Positions 14,135 through 20,930 of a stretch of 24,364 nucleotides of DNA are shown in pieces. Position numbers and translations under genes: made by a program. The stretch lies in the NCBI GenBank assembly GCA_016187325.1, contig JACPJY010000060.1:1-24364 (forward strand), read 5' to 3'. How positions within the stretch are numbered: the stretch's first letter is position 1; the number at the start of each line of letters is the position of its first letter. Source of the DNA: Rhodospirillales bacterium. GTDB taxonomy: Bacteria > Pseudomonadota > Alphaproteobacteria > Rhodospirillales > Casp-alpha2. Under the pieces are notes generated by a model that was not told the origin of the DNA, did no database searches, and saw only the letters and a list, made by a program, of their open reading frames with translations.

Positions 14135-14872
14135 ATGATCGACTGGACCGACGACGGCATCGTGCTGGCGGCGCGCAAGCATGGCGAAACCTCCGCCATC
14201 GTCACCCTGATGACCCGGGCGCATGGCCGCCACCTCGGCCTGGTGAGGGGTGGCGCCGGCCGCCGGGCGCGCGGCATGCTGCAGCCGGGCAACCGGGTGC
14301 ACGCCCGCTGGCGGGCGCGGCTCAGCGAGCATCTCGGCACCTATAGTTGCGAGATGACCGAGGCGGTGGCGGCGACGCTGCTCAAGGACAGGCTCAGGCT
14401 GGCCGGGCTCAGCGCCGCCTGCGCGGTCACCGAGGCGACGCTGCCCGAGCGCGAGCCGCACCCACGGGTCTACGACGGCTTGGCGGGGCTACTGGCCGCG
14501 CTCGCCGGCGACCATTGGCCGTCGGCCTACGTGCGCTGGGAGTTGTCGCTGCTGAGCGAGCTCGGGTTCGGCCTCGATCTTTCGGCCTGTGCCGCCACCG
14601 GCCGCAACGACCAACTCGCCTACGTGTCGCCGAAATCCGGGCGCGCCGTGTCGCTGGCGGCGGGCGAGCCCTATAGGCGCCGGCTTCTCGAGTTGCCGGG
14701 TTTCATGCTGAGCGAGACGGCGGTCGGCAGCCCGGGGGACGTGGCCCTCGGCCTCAAGCTGACGGGATACTTCCTCGAAAGCAGCGTCTTCCAGCACCTG
14801 GAGAGGGGCCTGCCGCCGGCGCGCAACCGGTTGGCGCAAAGACTCGGCAAGCCCGAGGCCGCGACGCCTTAA
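14135..14872 (+). CDS. recO: DNA repair protein RecO
   Basis: RecO helps load RecA on SSB-coated single-stranded DNA in the RecFOR recombinational repair pathway. The 245-residue protein opens with the OB-fold pattern MIDWTDDGIVLAARKHGETSAIVTLMT and GRHLGLVRGGAGRRARG. The helical middle and C-terminal parts contain the family segment FGLDLSACAATGRNDQLAYVSPKSGRAVS and end with a LESSVFQHLERGLPPARNRL helix. The length is normal. The usual zinc-finger cysteines of some RecO proteins are absent, as in many proteobacteria. There is no clear ribosome site before the ATG at 14135. In related genomes it directly follows era. Here the accessory block separates them. Confidence 0.92.
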   Translation: MIDWTDDGIVLAARKHGETSAIVTLMTRAHGRHLGLVRGGAGRRARGMLQPGNRVHARWRARLSEHLGTYSCEMTEAVAATLLKDRLRLAGLSAACAVTEATLPEREPHPRVYDGLAGLLAALAGDHWPSAYVRWELSLLSELGFGLDLSACAATGRNDQLAYVSPKSGRAVSLAAGEPYRRRLLELPGFMLSETAVGSPGDVALGLKLTGYFLESSVFQHLERGLPPARNRLAQRLGKPEAATP

Positions 14873-14941
14873 GCTGATTCGCTAAGAATGCCGGAAAGGC
14901 GAAACCCCGGCCCGTGGCTGGGCCAGTGGTCAATTCTGCAA

Positions 14942-14969
14942 CGCGCCCGGTCCCCCCTCGGGGGGCGCG
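14942..14969 (-). terminator. GC-rich hairpin between convergent recO and cspA
   Basis: Seven-base arms (14942-14948 and 14963-14969) enclose a C-run/G-run (14952-14965) that can pair internally. The element lies 6 bases beyond the cspA stop and about 70 bases after recO. No T-run follows on either strand, so factor-independent termination is doubtful. It may simply stabilise the 3' ends of the two converging transcripts. Confidence 0.35.
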
Positions 14970-14975
14970 GTCGTG

Positions 14976-15200
14976 TTATTCGCCCGATCCGCCGCCCATG
15001 TCGACGAGGTTCTCGGCTGAAAACTTGCCGTTGGCCCCCTCGACCAGGTCGTACTGCACCTTCTGGCCCTCGTTGAGGGTTGCCATGCCGGCGCGTTGAA
15101 CGGCCGAAATATGTACGAAGGCGTCTTTCGAGCCGTCTTCCGGCTCGATGAAGCCATAGCCCTTAGCGCGGTTAAACCACTTCACGGTTCCTGTAGCCAT
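14976..15200 (-). CDS. cspA: Cold-shock domain protein (CspA family)
   Basis: This 74-residue single-domain protein binds single-stranded RNA and DNA and acts as an RNA chaperone. It begins MATGTVKWFNRAKGYGFIEP, with the RNP1 motif KGYGFI, followed by the RNP2-like segment AFVHIS. The last residues, DMGGGSGE, form a short flexible tail. Two in-frame ATGs exist. The one at 15200 is preferred because AAGGA lies six bases upstream, whereas for 15206 that sequence would abut the start codon. It is read against recO and away from parC. The upstream region could supply a long untranslated leader as in other csp genes, but I could not define a promoter. Which paralogue it is cannot be said. Confidence 0.93.
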   Translation of the reverse strand: MATGTVKWFNRAKGYGFIEPEDGSKDAFVHISAVQRAGMATLNEGQKVQYDLVEGANGKFSAENLVDMGGGSGE

Positions 15201-15393
15201 CACCATTCCTTACGTGGTCTCGAAGTGACAGTCGGAGAGTTCGGCACCAACTGGTCGATCAATAGGCTGCACAATGTCAGGGAGTATCTAGGCTAGACGT
15301 GAAGACGGCTGCTCAAGTACTTCGACACGATGCTCAACCAATAATCCCAAATACCGGCTGTTTCGGCGGTTTGCAAGTGAATTGCAAGTAGCC

Positions 15394-15436
15394 CCGCGGC
15401 CGGCCGCGGCCGGACCGTTCCCGGGCCTGGCCCGGG
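15394..15436. repeat. Two adjacent GC-rich palindromes upstream of parC
   Basis: The first is a perfect 16-bp self-complementary sequence at 15394-15409. The second has 8-bp arms at 15420-15427 and 15429-15436 around one base. Both could form cruciforms or hairpins. They end about 20 bases before the proposed parC -35 box. They could be binding sites or, on the - strand, a structured part of the upstream cspA region. Confidence 0.45.
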
Positions 15437-15456
15437 GCAAGCCGCGATCCTACGGA

Positions 15457-15487
15457 TTGACGATCGGCTGCGATCGGCTACTATATT
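15457..15487 (+). promoter_or_regulatory. Candidate parC promoter with tandem repeat in its spacer
   Basis: TTGACG (15457-15462) and TATATT (15482-15487) each match the consensus at five of six positions, with a long 19-base spacer. The spacer and -35 end hold a tandem CGATCGGCT (15461-15469 and 15471-15479), a 10-bp period. Initiation near 15494 would give a leader of about 33 bases. A 19-base spacer is suboptimal and might make activity depend on DNA supercoiling or a regulator. Confidence 0.4.
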
Positions 15488-15526
15488 TGGTAATTTTTCG
15501 CCGCCAAATTCGGAATATCAGCAGCC

Positions 15527-17782
15527 ATGGCCAAGGCCGCCCGCGCCGCATCCGGCGACATCCGCGACACCCGCTTCGCCGACGCGCTGGGCGAGCGTTA
15601 CCTTGCCTATGCGATCTCCACCATCATGGCGCGCTCGCTGCCCGACGTGCGCGACGGGCTGAAGCCGGTGCACCGGCGGCTATTGTACGCGATGCGGCGG
15701 CTGAAGCTCGATCCGGCATCCGGCTTCAAGAAATGCGCCCGCGTCGTCGGCGACGTCATCGGCAAGTATCATCCGCACGGCGACGCCGCCGTCTACGACA
15801 CCCTGGTGCGGCTGGCGCAGGACTTCGCCCAACGATATCCGCTGGTCGACGGGCAAGGCAATTTCGGCAACATCGACGGCGACAACGCGGCGGCCATGCG
15901 CTACACCGAAGCCCGCCTGACCGAAGTGGCGTGGCTGCTGATGGAAGGCATCGACGAGGATGCCGTCGATTTCCGCGCCACCTACGATGGCGAGGATTCC
16001 GAACCGTTGGTGTTGCCGGCGCGGTTTCCGAACCTGCTCGCCAACGGCGCCGCCGGCATCGCCGTCGGCATGGCGACCAGCATTCCGCCGCATAACGTCG
16101 GCGAGCTCGCTGACGCGCTCCTGCACCTGATCAAGTTCCCGAACGCCCAGGTCGGCAAGCTGGTCAGCCTGGTGCCGGGGCCGGATTTCCCGACCGGCGG
16201 CGTACTGGTCGAGCCCCGCCAGAGCATCGTCGAGGCCTACAGGACGGGGCGCGGCTCGTTCCGGCTGCGCGCCCGGTGGGAGATCGAGAAGCTTGGCCAC
16301 GGCCAGTATCAGATCGCGGTGACCGAGATCCCGTACCAGGTGCAGAAATCGCGCCTGATCGAGAAGATCGCCGAGCTGGTGATCGCCCGCAAGCTGCCGA
16401 TCTTGGCCGACGTGCGCGACGAATCCACCGAAGCCGTGCGCATCGTGCTGGAACCCAAGAGTCGCGCCGTCGACGCCGAGATGCTGATGGAGCAGTTGTT
16501 CCGGCAGACTGAGCTCGAGGTGCGGGTGGCCCTCAACCTCAACGTACTCGATGCCCGCAACACGCCCGGCGTGATGAACCTTCGCGATGCGCTGAAGGCC
16601 TTCCTCGAGCACCGCATGGAGGTGCTGAAGCGCCGCTCCAGGCACCGGCTGGCCAAAATCGAGCTGCGCCTCGAGATTCTCGAAGGGCTGCGCATCGCCT
16701 ATCGCAACCTCGACCGGATCATCAGAATCATCCGCTCCGAGGACGAGCCGAAGCCGAAGCTGATGAAGACCTTAAAGCTCACCGACGTGCAGGCGGAAGC
16801 CATCCTCAACATGCGGCTCAGGCAACTCAGGAAGCTCGAGGAGAAGGAGATCGAAAAGGAACACGCCGAGCTGACCGCCGAGGCCGCGACGTTGCGTGGC
16901 ATGCTCAAGGACCAGAAGCGGCGTTGGAAGGCGATCGCCGCCGACATCGCCGATATCAGGAAGCAATTCTCGGCAAAGACGCCGCTCGGCCGGCGGCGGA
17001 CCGAGATCGGCGAGCCGCCGACCGCCATCGTGGTGCCGCTGGAGGCGATGATCGAGAAGGAGCCGATCACCATCGTCGCCTCGGAAAAGGGCTGGATCCG
17101 CGCCCAACGCGGCCACGTCGCGAACTTCGAGGAGCTCAAGTACAAGGAAGGCGACAACGGCAAGTTCGCGCTGCACGCCGAAACCACCGACAAGCTGTTG
17201 GTGTTTGCCAGCAACGGCCGTTTCTACACCATCGGCTGCGACAAGCTGCCGGGCGGGCGCGGTCACGGCGAGCCGCTCAGGCTGATGATCGACCTGGCGG
17301 AAGGCCACGACGCGGTCGCCATGTTCATTCATAAGCCCGCCAATGGGCCGGGACAGCCGCCGCGCAAGCTGGTGGTGGCTTCCGACAAGGGCCGCGGCTT
17401 CGTGGTCGAGGAGGCGGACGTGATCGCCCAGACCCGCAATGGCAAGCAGGTCCTGAACCTCGCTGCCGGCGAGGCGGCGGCAGCCGCCTGCGTCGTCGGC
17501 GACGATGCCGATCACCTGGCGGTGCTGGGGCAGAACCGCAAGCTGTTGATCTTCCCGCTCGCCGACCTGCCGGTGATGGCGCGCGGCCGTGGCGTCATCC
17601 TGCAACGCTACAAGAAAGGCGGCCTTGTCGACGTCACCACGCTCAAGGCCAAGGAGGGGCTGTCGTGGCGCTCCGGCCAGCAGGGTGTGCGCAGCGAGCC
17701 TGACATCAAGCGCTGGATCGGCAAGCGGGCGCAGGCCGGGCTGATGGTGCCGAAAGGCTTCGCCCGCGCCAACCGTTTCTGA
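15527..17782 (+). CDS. parC: DNA topoisomerase IV subunit A
   Basis: ParC is the DNA-breaking subunit of topoisomerase IV, which unlinks daughter chromosomes together with ParE. The 751-residue protein has the winged-helix breakage-reunion domain with catalytic Tyr126 in AAAMRYTEARL. It also has the tower/coiled-coil region with a long charged helix (about 420-480) and a C-terminal beta-pinwheel. The region DGQGNFGNIDGDN (108-120) and the lack of a canonical GyrA-box mark it as ParC rather than GyrA. In the quinolone-determining segment YHPHGDAAVYD (81-91), Ala87 replaces the Ser found in E. coli. The ATG at 15527 has no strong ribosome site. A hairpin terminator follows the gene. Confidence 0.95.
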   Translation: MAKAARAASGDIRDTRFADALGERYLAYAISTIMARSLPDVRDGLKPVHRRLLYAMRRLKLDPASGFKKCARVVGDVIGKYHPHGDAAVYDTLVRLAQDFAQRYPLVDGQGNFGNIDGDNAAAMRYTEARLTEVAWLLMEGIDEDAVDFRATYDGEDSEPLVLPARFPNLLANGAAGIAVGMATSIPPHNVGELADALLHLIKFPNAQVGKLVSLVPGPDFPTGGVLVEPRQSIVEAYRTGRGSFRLRARWEIEKLGHGQYQIAVTEIPYQVQKSRLIEKIAELVIARKLPILADVRDESTEAVRIVLEPKSRAVDAEMLMEQLFRQTELEVRVALNLNVLDARNTPGVMNLRDALKAFLEHRMEVLKRRSRHRLAKIELRLEILEGLRIAYRNLDRIIRIIRSEDEPKPKLMKTLKLTDVQAEAILNMRLRQLRKLEEKEIEKEHAELTAEAATLRGMLKDQKRRWKAIAADIADIRKQFSAKTPLGRRRTEIGEPPTAIVVPLEAMIEKEPITIVASEKGWIRAQRGHVANFEELKYKEGDNGKFALHAETTDKLLVFASNGRFYTIGCDKLPGGRGHGEPLRLMIDLAEGHDAVAMFIHKPANGPGQPPRKLVVASDKGRGFVVEEADVIAQTRNGKQVLNLAAGEAAAAACVVGDDADHLAVLGQNRKLLIFPLADLPVMARGRGVILQRYKKGGLVDVTTLKAKEGLSWRSGQQGVRSEPDIKRWIGKRAQAGLMVPKGFARANRF

Positions 17783-17874
17783 GGGCTGGGAGGCGAGGGG
17801 AACACACAGCGCGGCCCGGGCCGCGGCTTCGGCGTCGTTTCTGGCCACCGGCGGGCGCGCTAGAATGAGGGGGT

Positions 17875-17910
17875 GAAGGGCCGGCGTTCGCGCCGGCCCT
17901 TCGCTATTTT
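17875..17910 (+). terminator. Factor-independent terminator after parC
   Basis: A perfect 12-bp GC-rich stem (17875-17886 and 17891-17902) has a TTCG loop and is followed by GCTATTTT on the + strand, 92 bases after the parC stop. On the - strand it lies just past the stop of the 17917-18774 permease gene. There it lacks a T-run but could still protect that transcript's 3' end. Confidence 0.75.
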
Positions 17911-17916
17911 ATGGCG

Positions 17917-18774
17917 CTACTTGATGGCGCCGACGGTAAATCCGGCGACGAAGCGGTTGACGAAGAAGTTGTAAAGGATGGCGATGGGGATGCTGGCGAT
18001 GGCGCAGGCGCCCATCAACGAGCCCCAGAAGTACACGTCGCCGCGCACCAGGAACGTCGGCACGCCGACGCTGAGGGTCAGCTTCGATGCCGCGGTGATG
18101 AACGTCAGCGCATAGATGAACTCCTGCATCACCAGCGTGAACGCGAAGATGATCACCGTCAGGATGCCGGCGGTGGATACCGGCACCACGACGCGCAGGA
18201 AGGCGCCGAACCTGCTCAGGCCGTCGATCATCGCCGCTTCCTCGAGATCGCGCGGGATGGCCTTGAAGAACCCCATCAACAGCCAGGTGCAAAACGGCAC
18301 CGCGAAGCTCGGATAGACCAGCACCAGCGACCACAACGAGTCCTGCAAGCCCAAATCGCCGACGACGCGGGCGAACGGGATGAACAGGATGGTCGGCGGC
18401 ACCAGGTATGTGAGGAAGATGGCGATGGCGAGACGCTGCGCCCACTTGCCGGAAAGCCTCGCCAAGGCGTAGCCGGCCGGCACCGACAGCAACAATGTGA
18501 CGACGACCACCGCGACGCCGACCCAGGCGGTGTTCCAGATCCACTGCGGGAACAAGGTGTCCTGGAACAGCACGCGCAGGTTCTCCATCGTCGGCGGCAA
18601 GTTGTAGAGGAAGGGGTTGTTTTCAGTGTTGAGGAGGTCGTTGGTCTCCTTGAAGGTGGTGATCACCATCCACAGGAACGGGAATGCCGCGAACAGCGCG
18701 AACAGGGCGATGGTGCCGTAATGGGCCGAATCCAGGGCCCAGCGCTTGACGCGGGCGGACAGCGGCGCCGCCAT
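17917..18774 (-). CDS. CUT1-type ABC importer, second permease (MalG/UgpE-like)
   Basis: This 285-residue inner-membrane permease of the carbohydrate-uptake-1 family shows about six hydrophobic segments, from YGTIALFALFAAFPFLWMVI near the N-terminus to CAIASIPIAILYNFFVNRFV near the end. The EAA loop is EEAAMIDGLSRFGAFLRVVV, the contact to the ATPase. The C-terminus (FVAGFTVGAIK) is the usual MalG-type ending, RF..G.T.GAVK. Its ATG lies one base after the stop of the upstream permease. It is the last gene of the four-gene - strand operon, before the parC terminator hairpin. The substrate is not readable from the permease. Confidence 0.92.
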   Translation of the reverse strand: MAAPLSARVKRWALDSAHYGTIALFALFAAFPFLWMVITTFKETNDLLNTENNPFLYNLPPTMENLRVLFQDTLFPQWIWNTAWVGVAVVVVTLLLSVPAGYALARLSGKWAQRLAIAIFLTYLVPPTILFIPFARVVGDLGLQDSLWSLVLVYPSFAVPFCTWLLMGFFKAIPRDLEEAAMIDGLSRFGAFLRVVVPVSTAGILTVIIFAFTLVMQEFIYALTFITAASKLTLSVGVPTFLVRGDVYFWGSLMGACAIASIPIAILYNFFVNRFVAGFTVGAIK

Positions 18775-18775
18775 G

Positions 18776-19723
18776 TCAGGCCACCTCCGAGCGCCGGGCG
18801 ACGGTCAGGAACCCGATCGCCACGGCGACCAGGATCGGGAACAAGAACAGCGCGATCGCCGCGCCCTCGGCGAGATCGCCGCCCTCGATGCCGGTGAAGA
18901 ACGCCTGGCTCGCCAGCACATGGGTCGAATCGTACGGTCCGCCGCGGGTCAGCACGTACACCACAACCATGTCGGTGGAGGTGAAGACGATGCCGAACAG
19001 CATCGCCACCATCAGGATCGGCAGCACCAGCGGAATGGTGATCTGGAACAGCCGCCGCCAGAACCCGGCGCCGTCGACTTGGGCCGCGTCGTGGATATCC
19101 TGCGGGATCGACGACAGCCCGGCGAGCACGATCACCGTCGCCAGCGGCAGCATCCGCCAGACGTGGACGGTGATGATCGAGGCCATCGCCAGGGTCGGCT
19201 GGCCGAGCCAGATCGGCCACACCTCGGGCCCGAAAATGCCGAGCGCGCGGCCGGTCCAGTTGATGATGCTGTAGATGGAATCGAAGATCCACAGCCAGCC
19301 GATGGCGCCCAGCGACACCGGCGCCACCCACGGCAGCAAGATCAGGAACCGCACGAACCATTTGCCGCGAAATTCTTTCATCAGCGCCATGGCCAGAATC
19401 TTCGCCAGCACCAGCACGATCACTTGCGAGACGATGGTGAAGATGAAGGTGTTCTTGAGCGCCACCCAGAACGACGGATTCTCCATGATCATCTTGAAAT
19501 TGTGGAGGCCGACGAACTTGGTGGCGGCGCTGCCGACGGTGATGTTGCTGACGCTGTAGAACAGCGCCAGCAGGAACGGGAAGCCGACCAACAGGACGAT
19601 GTAGACCACCGCCGGTCCGATCATCGCCCGGCCCAGCCATTCCTCGCTGTCGATCAGGTGTCCGAAATAGCGGCGCGGCGCCATCGCCATGGCCGCCGTG
19701 CCGGCGTCCTGGGGAGGGGTCAT
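18776..19723 (-). CDS. CUT1-type ABC importer, first permease (MalF/UgpA-like)
   Basis: This 315-residue inner-membrane permease starts with a soluble stretch of about 30 residues. A membrane segment follows (AMIGPAVVYIVLLVGFPFLL), then the usual periplasmic loop containing NPSFWVALKNTFIFT, and further segments. The EAA loop reads DAAQVDGAGFWRRLFQITIP, and TRGGPYDSTHVLASQAFF is a typical MalF/UgpA-type segment. The ATG at 19723 overlaps the ATPase stop as ATGA, so the two are probably translationally coupled. It pairs with the 17917-18774 product to form the pore. Confidence 0.92.
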   Translation of the reverse strand: MTPPQDAGTAAMAMAPRRYFGHLIDSEEWLGRAMIGPAVVYIVLLVGFPFLLALFYSVSNITVGSAATKFVGLHNFKMIMENPSFWVALKNTFIFTIVSQVIVLVLAKILAMALMKEFRGKWFVRFLILLPWVAPVSLGAIGWLWIFDSIYSIINWTGRALGIFGPEVWPIWLGQPTLAMASIITVHVWRMLPLATVIVLAGLSSIPQDIHDAAQVDGAGFWRRLFQITIPLVLPILMVAMLFGIVFTSTDMVVVYVLTRGGPYDSTHVLASQAFFTGIEGGDLAEGAAIALFLFPILVAVAIGFLTVARRSEVA

Positions 19724-20781
19724 TTCTTCACCCCCTTGCGCGCCCCCTGGGCGTTCCCGCGGGCGTCGATGCGCAGCCCGGTGTGGCGGTCGAAACGCCG
19801 GACGTCCTTGTCCTTGACCGCGAACACGACGCGGGCCCCCGGACTGGCCCGATATTGCTCGTCCGAGGCCAGCTTGGCGATGATCTTCTCCTGCGGGAAC
19901 GGCGGCTCCAGCACGCCGTAGACCAACTCGTCGGAGCCGAGGTATTCGATGCGCGTCACCCGGAACGGTACCGCCATGGCGCCGGCCGGTGCCTTGTCGC
20001 CAGCGGCGGGCTTTAGGTGCTCCGGCCGGAAGCCGATGATGGCGCCGTCCTGTTCGACCAGGTTCATCGGCGGCGCGCCGATGAAGGTGGCGACAAAGGT
20101 ATCGGTCGGCTCGGAGTAGATTTCCTCCGGCGTGCCGATCTGGCGGATCTTGCCTGCGTTCAGCACCGCCACCCGATCGCCGAGGCCCATTGCCTCGATC
20201 TGGTCGTGGGTGACGTAGATGGTGGTGGTGCCGATGCGGCGCTGGAACTGCTGCAACTCGTCGCGGGCCGAAGTGCGCAGCTTGGCGTCCAAATTCGACA
20301 ACGGCTCGTCGAGCAGGAACACCACCGGCTCGCGCACCAAGGCGCGGGCAAGCGCCACGCGTTGCCGCTCGCCGCCGGAAAGCTGGCGCGGCTTGCGTGC
20401 CAGCAGGTGCTCGATACCGAACATGCCGGCGGCCCAGGTGACTTTCTCCTTGATCGCGTCCTTGGCCATGCCCTGGGCGGCGAGCGGGAAGGCGATGTTT
20501 TTGTAGACCGTCAGGTGGGGGTAGAGCGCGTAGGACTGGAACACCATGGCGATGTCGCGGGCCCGCGGCGGCAGATGGGTGACCACCTTGCCGTCGATCA
20601 GGATATCGCCCGACGACGGCTGTTCGAGGCCGGCGATCATCCGCAACAGCGTCGTCTTGCCGCACCCCGACGGGCCGAGCAGCACCAGGAACTCGCCTTC
20701 CTCGGCAGTGAGATCGATGCCGTCCACCGCGTGGACGTCATCAAAAAGCTTGGTGACTCCCCTGGCCTCGACGGTCTTCAT
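19720..20781 (-). CDS. CUT1-type ABC importer, ATPase (UgpC/MalK family)
   Basis: This 353-residue cytosolic ATPase has the Walker A motif GPSGCGKTT (36-44), the Q-loop MVFQSYALYPH, the signature LSGGE (134-138), Walker B FLLDE (155-159) with the MalK-type EPLSNLDAKLR extension, and switch His192. After residue 240 a TOBE/OB regulatory domain is recognisable by IIGFRPEHLKP and YLGSDELVY. This domain is typical of sugar, polyol and glycerol-phosphate importers and absent from the amino-acid ATPase elsewhere in the window. Its C-terminus is basic (GNAQGARKGVKK). It lies second in the operon, after the binding-protein gene and two hairpins. Confidence 0.94.
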   Translation of the reverse strand: MKTVEARGVTKLFDDVHAVDGIDLTAEEGEFLVLLGPSGCGKTTLLRMIAGLEQPSSGDILIDGKVVTHLPPRARDIAMVFQSYALYPHLTVYKNIAFPLAAQGMAKDAIKEKVTWAAGMFGIEHLLARKPRQLSGGERQRVALARALVREPVVFLLDEPLSNLDAKLRTSARDELQQFQRRIGTTTIYVTHDQIEAMGLGDRVAVLNAGKIRQIGTPEEIYSEPTDTFVATFIGAPPMNLVEQDGAIIGFRPEHLKPAAGDKAPAGAMAVPFRVTRIEYLGSDELVYGVLEPPFPQEKIIAKLASDEQYRASPGARVVFAVKDKDVRRFDRHTGLRIDARGNAQGARKGVKK

Positions 20782-20843
20782 GGGTTCTCCTCGGTGGTCT
20801 CGCAGCCGTTAGTTATTGTCGCGCCGTCCCTACGACAAACAAG

Positions 20844-20871
20844 GGGAGGCTCCGCCAGACCGGAGCCTCCC
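20844..20871 (-). other. Intercistronic hairpin 2 (binding protein-ATPase gap)
   Basis: A perfect 11-bp stem, GGGAGGCTCCG (20844-20854) with CGGAGCCTCCC (20861-20871), has a six-base loop. On the - strand it is followed by CTTGTTTGTC, a weakly T-rich tail, so partial termination is possible. It lies 60-85 bases after the binding-protein stop and about 60 bases before the ATPase start. Confidence 0.65.
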
Positions 20872-20889
20872 GATGCCTGGTAACCGTTG

Positions 20890-20917
20890 CCGCACTGCCG
20901 GCGCGCCGGCAGTGCGG
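20890..20917 (-). other. Intercistronic hairpin 1, perfect 28-bp palindrome
   Basis: The 28 bases are perfectly self-complementary and can form a 12-bp stem with a four-base loop on either strand. They begin 13 bases downstream of the binding-protein stop. With the neighbouring hairpin they form a tandem structure expected to block 3' exonucleases and keep the binding-protein message more abundant than the distal part. Confidence 0.7.
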
Positions 20918-20930
20918 CTCGGAGGCAAGG

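Larger units (their letters stand above)
15201..15526. other. Divergent cspA-parC intergenic region
   Basis: This 326-base gap has no credible gene. It contains a direct repeat TTGCAAGT (15371-15378 and 15382-15389, 11-bp period), a perfect 16-bp palindrome of the CCGCGGCC type (15394-15409), a near-perfect palindrome CCCGGGCC-T-GGCCCGGG (15420-15436) and the candidate parC promoter. The cspA-proximal 150 bases hold no recognisable structure and are presumably its 5' leader and promoter. Confidence 0.6.

Noticed and set aside
15382..16095. 237-codon + frame overlapping the start of parC
   Set aside because: It runs through the promoter palindromes and the ParC catalytic domain in another frame; the product is Arg-rich and unrecognisable.
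18746..19921. Long + frame opposite the CUT1 permease and ATPase genes
   Set aside because: The - strand genes show clear membrane segments, EAA loops and ATGA overlaps. The + product is a His/Asp/Arg-rich shadow.
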